Part shown: positions 59,733 to 64,000 of the stretch, in pieces | How the letters are laid out: every line of letters begins with the position of its first letter | Position numbering within the stretch: position 1 is the first letter of the stretch | NCBI RefSeq assembly: GCF_027270735.1 | Contig: NZ_JAPWIJ010000012.1 | Span: 92,056-156,055 of the forward strand | Length of the DNA: 64,000 nucleotides | Origin: Rhodococcus ruber | GTDB taxonomy: Bacteria > Actinomycetota > Actinomycetes > Mycobacteriales > Mycobacteriaceae | Direction of reading: 5' to 3' | Program-made: the position numbers and the translations under genes | Notes under the pieces: model-generated | Databases searched by the model: none | Told to the model about the DNA's origin: nothing | Seen by the model: only the letters and a program-made list of their open reading frames with translations

Positions 59733-60788
59733 CTAGGCGCCCGTATTGAGCGCCGAAGCCTCCAACTGCGGAACAACCTCGTCGAGCCACCACTGCACGC
59801 TCGATGGAGTCGGCGGATTCACCGCGAGCCACTGCGGACCGTAGAGGTAGACGAGCGTCCCGTGCTTCGCGGCAACAAGCTCGGGAACTCGAGGATCGGC
59901 CTCGAACGCCGTCCTGAACTTGTTCTCCGGATCGGCAGACTCATGAGTGACGATGAACACGACGTCAGCGGAGAACTTGTCGATGTTCTCCAGCGAGTAC
60001 TTGGGTGCGTTCGCCCCGATACTGTCGCCCTCCCCTGTCGGCTGCCCGTCTCCGGGCGTCAAGCCCAAGGCCTCGATGGGCTCGTTCGCATACTCAGTGA
60101 GCCACAGCTGCTGATCTTCGCCGCTGAGCACACCCAGCTGGAACGTCTTGCCCTGCAGGCCAGGCAGTTTCGCGGCGGCATCCGACAGCGCGGCGTCGTA
60201 TGTGGCCTCGGTCTCCTCGACGATCTTCTCGTCGTGCCCGGTGAGGGCCGCAAGCGACGTGAGATTGTCCTGCCAGCTGGTATCGCCGCCTTCGTCCCTC
60301 GTCTCCAGACCGACATATGTTGGCGCAATGGAAGAAAGCCGCTCGTAGAGCTGCTCGTCGACGCTCCAGACACTGGTCAGAATCAGGTCTGGCTGCAGCG
60401 CCGCGATAGCCTCCGGCGAGTCCGTGTAGTCCGCAGTGAAGAGGTCCGCGTCGAAGTCGCCGTCGTAGCGGCCCTGCAACCACGGGTAGTCGTCGAGATC
60501 GGACTTTTCCCCCGACACCGCAACGGGCTTCTCTCCGAGAATGTCCAACAACCCGATCCAGTCCGTTCCGACAGCGACGATTCGCTCGGGCTTCTTCTCG
60601 ATGGTGACGTCACCGTAGGCGGCGTCGACCGTGGCCGGAAAAGCACCGGTGCTCGACGCACTGTCGCTGGATGCACCGTTGGTGGCACCGTCGGACGAGT
60701 CGCTCGCGCAACCCGTGAGCACCAGGCCGACACTCACCAGGCCCGCAAACAGTGCCGTCGCGCGTTTTCGCGCGGGAAGCGGTTTCAT
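59733..60788 (-). CDS. Iron-siderophore ABC binding lipoprotein
   Basis: A 351-residue protein. The signal ends in lipobox LVLTGC (Cys about 27), followed by a Ser/Ala linker and a class III binding domain: PERIVAVGTDWIGLLDILGEKP, LQPDLILTSVWSVDEQLYERLSSIAPTYV and a C-terminal VYLYGPQWLAVNPPTPSSVQWW. This is the FepB/FhuD-like two-lobe fold joined by a long helix. It should bind a ferric siderophore at the outer membrane face. AGAGGA precedes the ATG, and an iron box lies upstream. Confidence 0.9.
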   Translation of the reverse strand: MKPLPARKRATALFAGLVSVGLVLTGCASDSSDGATNGASSDSASSTGAFPATVDAAYGDVTIEKKPERIVAVGTDWIGLLDILGEKPVAVSGEKSDLDDYPWLQGRYDGDFDADLFTADYTDSPEAIAALQPDLILTSVWSVDEQLYERLSSIAPTYVGLETRDEGGDTSWQDNLTSLAALTGHDEKIVEETEATYDAALSDAAAKLPGLQGKTFQLGVLSGEDQQLWLTEYANEPIEALGLTPGDGQPTGEGDSIGANAPKYSLENIDKFSADVVFIVTHESADPENKFRTAFEADPRVPELVAAKHGTLVYLYGPQWLAVNPPTPSSVQWWLDEVVPQLEASALNTGA

Positions 60789-60904
60789 GGAGGTTCCTCT
60801 CGTGTACTTCGAAAATTCGGGCTGGTCAGTCATTCGCAGAAACACACCACCGGCAGGTCCGGTCTGTAATGCGGACATTTCGCACCGGAGAGTAGCAACT
60901 GAAA

Positions 60905-60923
60905 TTAGTTAAGGCTAGGCTAT
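60905..60923. promoter_or_regulatory. IdeR/DtxR-type iron box
   Basis: TTAGTTAAGGCTAGGCTAT matches 14 of 19 positions of the consensus TTAGGTTAGSCTAACCTAA. It lies between the divergent binding-protein and ATPase genes and would repress both when iron is plentiful. Confidence 0.75.
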
Positions 60924-61034
60924 CTTCGGTACCGTGCACCCCGCGTGGGTCCGCGGTCGCCAAGGTCTGTTCATCCGGACAGCTGAAATCTCGAAGGCGC
61001 GAGGCCCCCGGTCTCTTGTAGAAGGACCAGACGA

Positions 61035-61904
61035 TTGCCGAACACGAACCTCCACTCAGGCGGTCACTCCACACCGACTGGTCGCGCCGGCACACCGGTT
61101 CCCTCCGATCGACTGAGCGTCGATTCCGCCACGATCGGTTACGACAGACGAATCATCGCCGAGCATTTGACCGTGTCGATTCCCGACCGGTCGTTCACCG
61201 TCATCGTCGGACCGAACGCCTGCGGAAAGTCGACCCTGCTGCGTGCGTTGTCTCGGCTCATCACTCCGAACTCAGGGCAGGTGATACTCGATGGGGTCGA
61301 CGTCAGGTCGTACAAGACCAAAGAGGTCGCCCGCCGCATCGGTCTGCTGCCGCAGAGCGCCGTCGCACCGGACGGGATCACCGTCGCCGACCTGGTCGCC
61401 CGCGGCCGATTCCCGCATCAGAAGCTCCTGCGCCAGTGGACCGCATCCGATGAGTCTGCCGTGCTGACGGCAATGGACGCGACGGGCGTCACCGAGTTGT
61501 CCGGGCGGCCGGTCGACGAACTTTCCGGCGGACAGCGCCAACGCGTCTGGGTGGCAATGGCTTTGGCGCAAGAGACCGAGATCATGCTGCTCGACGAGCC
61601 GACCACCTTCCTCGACATCGCCCACCAGATCGAACTCCTCGAACTGTTCACGGACCTCAATCACCTCGGCCGGACGCTCGTCGCGGTACTGCACGACCTC
61701 AACCACGCAGCCCGGTACGGAACGCACCTCATCGCGATGAAGGACGGTGCCATCGTTGCCGAAGGCGCGCCGTCGGCCATCGTCACCGCCGACCTCGTGT
61801 ACGAGGTCTTCGGACTCGAGTGCGTCGTTCAGCCCGACCCGGTTACGGGCATGCCTGCAGTCACACCGCTGGGCCGACAGCGCATCCGACAACCGACGAA
61901 GTAG
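61035..61904 (+). CDS. Iron-siderophore ABC ATP-binding protein
   Basis: A 289-residue ATPase: Walker A GPNACGKSTLLRAL (about 57-70), Q loop LLPQSA, signature LSGGQRQRVWVAMALAQ, Walker B IMLLDEPTTFLDI and H loop VLHDLNHA. This is the FepC-type subunit that powers the two permeases encoded on the other strand. The start is TTG with GAAGGA eight bases upstream. In Walker A, Ala replaces the usual Gly of GPNGCGKST, as in some FepC-like proteins. Confidence 0.92.
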   Translation: MPNTNLHSGGHSTPTGRAGTPVPSDRLSVDSATIGYDRRIIAEHLTVSIPDRSFTVIVGPNACGKSTLLRALSRLITPNSGQVILDGVDVRSYKTKEVARRIGLLPQSAVAPDGITVADLVARGRFPHQKLLRQWTASDESAVLTAMDATGVTELSGRPVDELSGGQRQRVWVAMALAQETEIMLLDEPTTFLDIAHQIELLELFTDLNHLGRTLVAVLHDLNHAARYGTHLIAMKDGAIVAEGAPSAIVTADLVYEVFGLECVVQPDPVTGMPAVTPLGRQRIRQPTK

Positions 61905-61996
61905 CGTCCGCTTCAACAGAAGTCGGATAGAAGAGTGCCCCGCGACGAGCTGACTTACCGCGAGTGACAGATCTGTGGCTCATCGACAGAACACTG

Positions 61997-62887
61997 CTAT
62001 AGCCCGGCTTCTTCGAGCAATTCCTCCCAGCGGTTCTCGGCGTCCGCCTCCTCGACTCCGGCGTCGATCAACTGCTGATATTCGCCGTGAAGCCGGTCTT
62101 CGACCGCTTCGTACTTCTGTAACCACTCCTCGGCGCGAACGCGCCAATATCCGATGGTCTCGAACTGAGCATTGCCGAAGCCACGCTCTGCGCGCAGATA
62201 CTTGCGCACATCCCGGCTCGAGGCTGCCTCCCCGGCAAACCACACGTAGCCCGGTCCATCCGGAAGGACCTCGGCGCGCACGGCGGCAACCAGTCGCGAC
62301 GGCCCATGACCGTTACCGCCGATCAGCCACTCGATGCTCAGGTCGGCCTTCGTCTCGATCGGGATCTTGTCACCGTCGTCGAGGACTTCCACGATCGCCC
62401 GAACCGGGAACCCCTCCGGTAACTCTTCGACAGCTCGAGACAGAGCTGGAAGCCCCGTCAAGTCGGCGACGAGCAATTGCCACGCCGTGCCACTCGGCGG
62501 GCTGTACCAGCCGCGCGGTCCCCAGAGCCCGACGATGTCACCGGGTGCCGCTGCCAGGGCCCACGCCGCCGCGATGCCGCCCTTGTGCGCGACGAAGTCG
62601 ATCGTCATTTCCTTGGCGGCCTCGTCCCAGCTCCGAACCGTGTAGTTGCGGTGCTCGGGTTCGTCGATGTCGCGGTACGCCCAGTCGCCGTCCTTCTCGG
62701 TCATCGCCGGCGGCCTGTCCTCGCTCCCACCTGGGAAGTAGAGCGAGACGCACTCGTCAGCAACACCGTTCGACGTGTAGCCGGCCAATCCGTCGCCGCC
62801 GAACACGACTCGCACGATCGAGGGCGAGATGCGTGCGGTACTCACTACCTCGGCATAGAAGAAGCGCTGCACCGTCTTGGTCGCCAC
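61997..62887 (-). CDS. Siderophore-interacting protein (flavin-dependent ferric-siderophore reductase)
   Basis: A 296-residue SIP-family protein. The FAD domain includes HRNYTVRSWDEAAKEMTIDFVAHKGGIAAAWA; the C-terminal NAD(P)-like domain has LLVADLTGLPALSRAVEELP, GPGYVWFAGEAASSRDVRKYLRAERG and a final YWR segment. These enzymes release iron from imported ferric siderophores. An iron box lies 23 bp upstream of the start. It lies downstream of and convergent with the ATPase gene and completes the uptake set. Confidence 0.92.
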   Translation of the reverse strand: MATKTVQRFFYAEVVSTARISPSIVRVVFGGDGLAGYTSNGVADECVSLYFPGGSEDRPPAMTEKDGDWAYRDIDEPEHRNYTVRSWDEAAKEMTIDFVAHKGGIAAAWALAAAPGDIVGLWGPRGWYSPPSGTAWQLLVADLTGLPALSRAVEELPEGFPVRAIVEVLDDGDKIPIETKADLSIEWLIGGNGHGPSRLVAAVRAEVLPDGPGYVWFAGEAASSRDVRKYLRAERGFGNAQFETIGYWRVRAEEWLQKYEAVEDRLHGEYQQLIDAGVEEADAENRWEELLEEAGL

Positions 62888-62910
62888 GTGATAACTCCTC
62901 AGGATCGATT

Positions 62911-62929
62911 CGAGTTGAGCCTAACCTAA
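62911..62929. promoter_or_regulatory. IdeR/DtxR-type iron box
   Basis: On the minus strand TTAGGTTAGGCTCAACTCG keeps the left half of the consensus (TTAGGTTAGGCT) and a weaker right half. It sits directly upstream of the siderophore-interacting protein gene. Confidence 0.75.
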
Positions 62930-63117
62930 CTCAAGGATCGGCGTCCCCACGCGGCTGGGGCGTGTGGGTGCGGAAACTGCGCTTCACCGTGCCGCCTCGT
63001 TCGTCGACGGCGCTAGCCATCCGCTGAGCCACAACTCCATCCGCTCGCATCGACGAAAATTCTCAATCCTCTGTCACACAGATGATTTTCGTATCGACGC
63101 CCGCGGTTACCCCGAGC

Positions 63118-63486
63118 TTATTGCCGCCGCTGCTCGAAGCAGTGGGAAGCGAGAGACGTCGGCATCTCGGCAAGCCCAGGTCCTCCGCTGTCGAGCCAAC
63201 CTGCAATCTCTTCCTTCATTCCTGCGCCCAGAACGAAACCGAGCCACGTTGGTCGGCCACCGGTTCGATGCCCGCATCTCGATGGGGCGACCACGACAAC
63301 GTTCGATCGTTCGCATGGTCCGAGACACTCGGTGACGCGAAAGTTGCCGACACCATCGACCAAGTTGCGCAGACTCTCGAGCTCGGCGTCGTGGTCGATG
63401 TCCGGATGCTTGTCGGCAGTGCCGCAACAGCATCCGCGGCATACGATGACTGTCGGTCTGGATCGATCCAATGCCACGGCATCCAT
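63118..63486 (-). CDS. Small [2Fe-2S] ferredoxin-like protein
   Basis: A 122-residue protein with a Cys-rich opening, VIVCRGCCCGTADKHPDIDH, and a second part, TECLGPCERSNVVVV, the spacing of thioredoxin-like [2Fe-2S] proteins (four Cys ligands in two groups). The later TGGRPTWLGFVL segment fits actinobacterial relatives found with iron-uptake genes. It could pass electrons or sense iron-sulfur state. ATG was chosen over the GTG one codon earlier. It lies 230 bp beyond the siderophore reductase start; about 190 bp between the two iron genes hold only the iron box. Confidence 0.72.
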   Translation of the reverse strand: MDAVALDRSRPTVIVCRGCCCGTADKHPDIDHDAELESLRNLVDGVGNFRVTECLGPCERSNVVVVAPSRCGHRTGGRPTWLGFVLGAGMKEEIAGWLDSGGPGLAEMPTSLASHCFEQRRQ

Positions 63487-63555
63487 CACCTATCCACATG
63501 CGGCGTGCCGGGGCGCTCCGACGTACCGGTCAGGCGTCGCGTGCCGTGATCGCTG

Positions 63556-63895
63556 TTACAAACCTTTCGATCGCAGGAATTCGGCGACGTCGGTTACCGC
63601 CTGCGGATTGCGTGGGCCTTCGACGAGCGCCGCGTAGGGAAGGGCCATGATGTTGTTCTCGCGGACCGCGGTCGTGCCCGGTGCGTCCGTGGGGAGGTCG
63701 GCCGGTCGCGACGACTTCGGCAGCGGTGAAGTCGAATTGCAGGGGCGAATCCTGGGTGAGCGCGGCCACCTGCAGAGCGTTCAGGCGCATGCTGACAGTG
63801 CGGTTGTCGACGCCATCGACCCGCACCGCCCCCGCCGACGGGGTCAGCGCCCGGTAGAGGCACCTCAGAAGTGTCGATTTTCCGCTGCCACACAA
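63556..63895 (-). pseudogene. Fused ABC importer remnants (ATPase N-terminus and binding-protein C-terminus)
   Basis: From 63895 down, one frame reads CGSGKSTLLRCLYRALTPSAG and FTAAEVVATGRPPHG, the Walker A half of a FecE/HmuV-type ATPase cut just before its first Gly. At about 63665 the sense jumps to another frame: ENNIMALPYAALVEGPRN, then FLRSKGL and a stop, the end of a periplasmic binding protein. The middle of the ATPase, any permease and the front of the binding protein are gone. Beyond 63896 to the right edge the frames make no recognisable protein. Confidence 0.65.
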
Positions 63896-64000
63896 TTGAA
63901 GCCAATCCCAGGGAGCCTCTTGCTCGAGGGACGGGCGAAACCTGCCGGTGCGACGACGTCGGTGGGTCCGAGGGTGTGCACCGATGCATGTCCGAGTCCG

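Overview
The window is high-GC actinobacterial DNA, most likely from Rhodococcus or a close relative in the mycolic-acid actinomycetes. This rests on gene families rather than a database match: a prpDBC operon under a RamB/PrpR-type regulator, IdeR/DtxR-type iron boxes, an EspC-like type VII secretion substrate, PucR and FCD-type GntR regulators, and Gly-rich and lipase families common in that group. No rRNA, intact tRNA, CRISPR array, insertion sequence or phage gene was seen. The window reads as chromosomal and catabolic, with decayed gene fragments at about 3.2, 21.4, 42.3-42.6 and 63.6-63.9 kb.

Layout. 0-3.1 kb: end of an operon with a VOC-fold dioxygenase (cut by the left edge), an 81-residue unknown, an alpha/beta hydrolase and an aromatic-acid-type MFS importer. 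3.1-9.6 kb: an enoyl-CoA hydratase remnant, a PucR regulator, and a tightly coupled operon of MHS importer, class II aldolase, D-2-hydroxyacid dehydrogenase and YtcJ-like amidohydrolase. 9.6-13.3 kb: davA-davB (lysine to 5-aminovalerate) with a divergent LacI regulator and a perfect 18-bp operator. 13.3-21.2 kb: a tripartite tricarboxylate transporter (TctC, USP, TctB, TctA) with a FAH-family hydrolase, a GntR regulator and a divergent aconitase, tied together by two identical 16-bp operators. 21.3-26 kb: GGDEF remnant, unknown gene, hydrolase, SDR, TetR, lipase. 26.2-30.3 kb: a secreted protein and a 1158-residue BTAD/AAA/TPR regulator. 30.4-33.3 kb: a four-gene cassette with an EspC-like protein, a DUF1023 hydrolase, a lipoprotein and a YbaB-like protein. 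33.5-35.7 kb: an unknown and a second lipase. 35.9-42 kb: carboxylate catabolism (Ldh-family dehydrogenase, ABM monooxygenase, aldehyde dehydrogenase, cupin, GntR, CitMHS transporter, USP). 42.3-45.9 kb: a decayed stretch with a tRNA 3' fragment, then mesX-mesD (B12-independent methionine synthase pair) behind a leader that looks like structured RNA, and a LysR gene. 45.9-51.1 kb: prpDBC (2-methylcitrate cycle) with its divergent regulator. 51.4-57.2 kb: two paralogous secreted Gly-rich proteins around a response regulator, an unusual double sensor kinase and an NTF2-like protein. 57.5-63.5 kb: an iron-siderophore ABC importer, siderophore-interacting reductase and a [2Fe-2S] ferredoxin-like protein. 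The right edge holds fused remnants of another ABC system.

The least explained unit is the 51.4-57.2 kb Gly-rich/two-component module. An 18-bp element lies upstream of two of its genes, and a C-terminal Cys tail is shared with a third secreted protein 25 kb away. The second candidate for something undescribed is the branched leader RNA predicted upstream of mesX-mesD. All family calls come from reading motifs by eye; no search was run.
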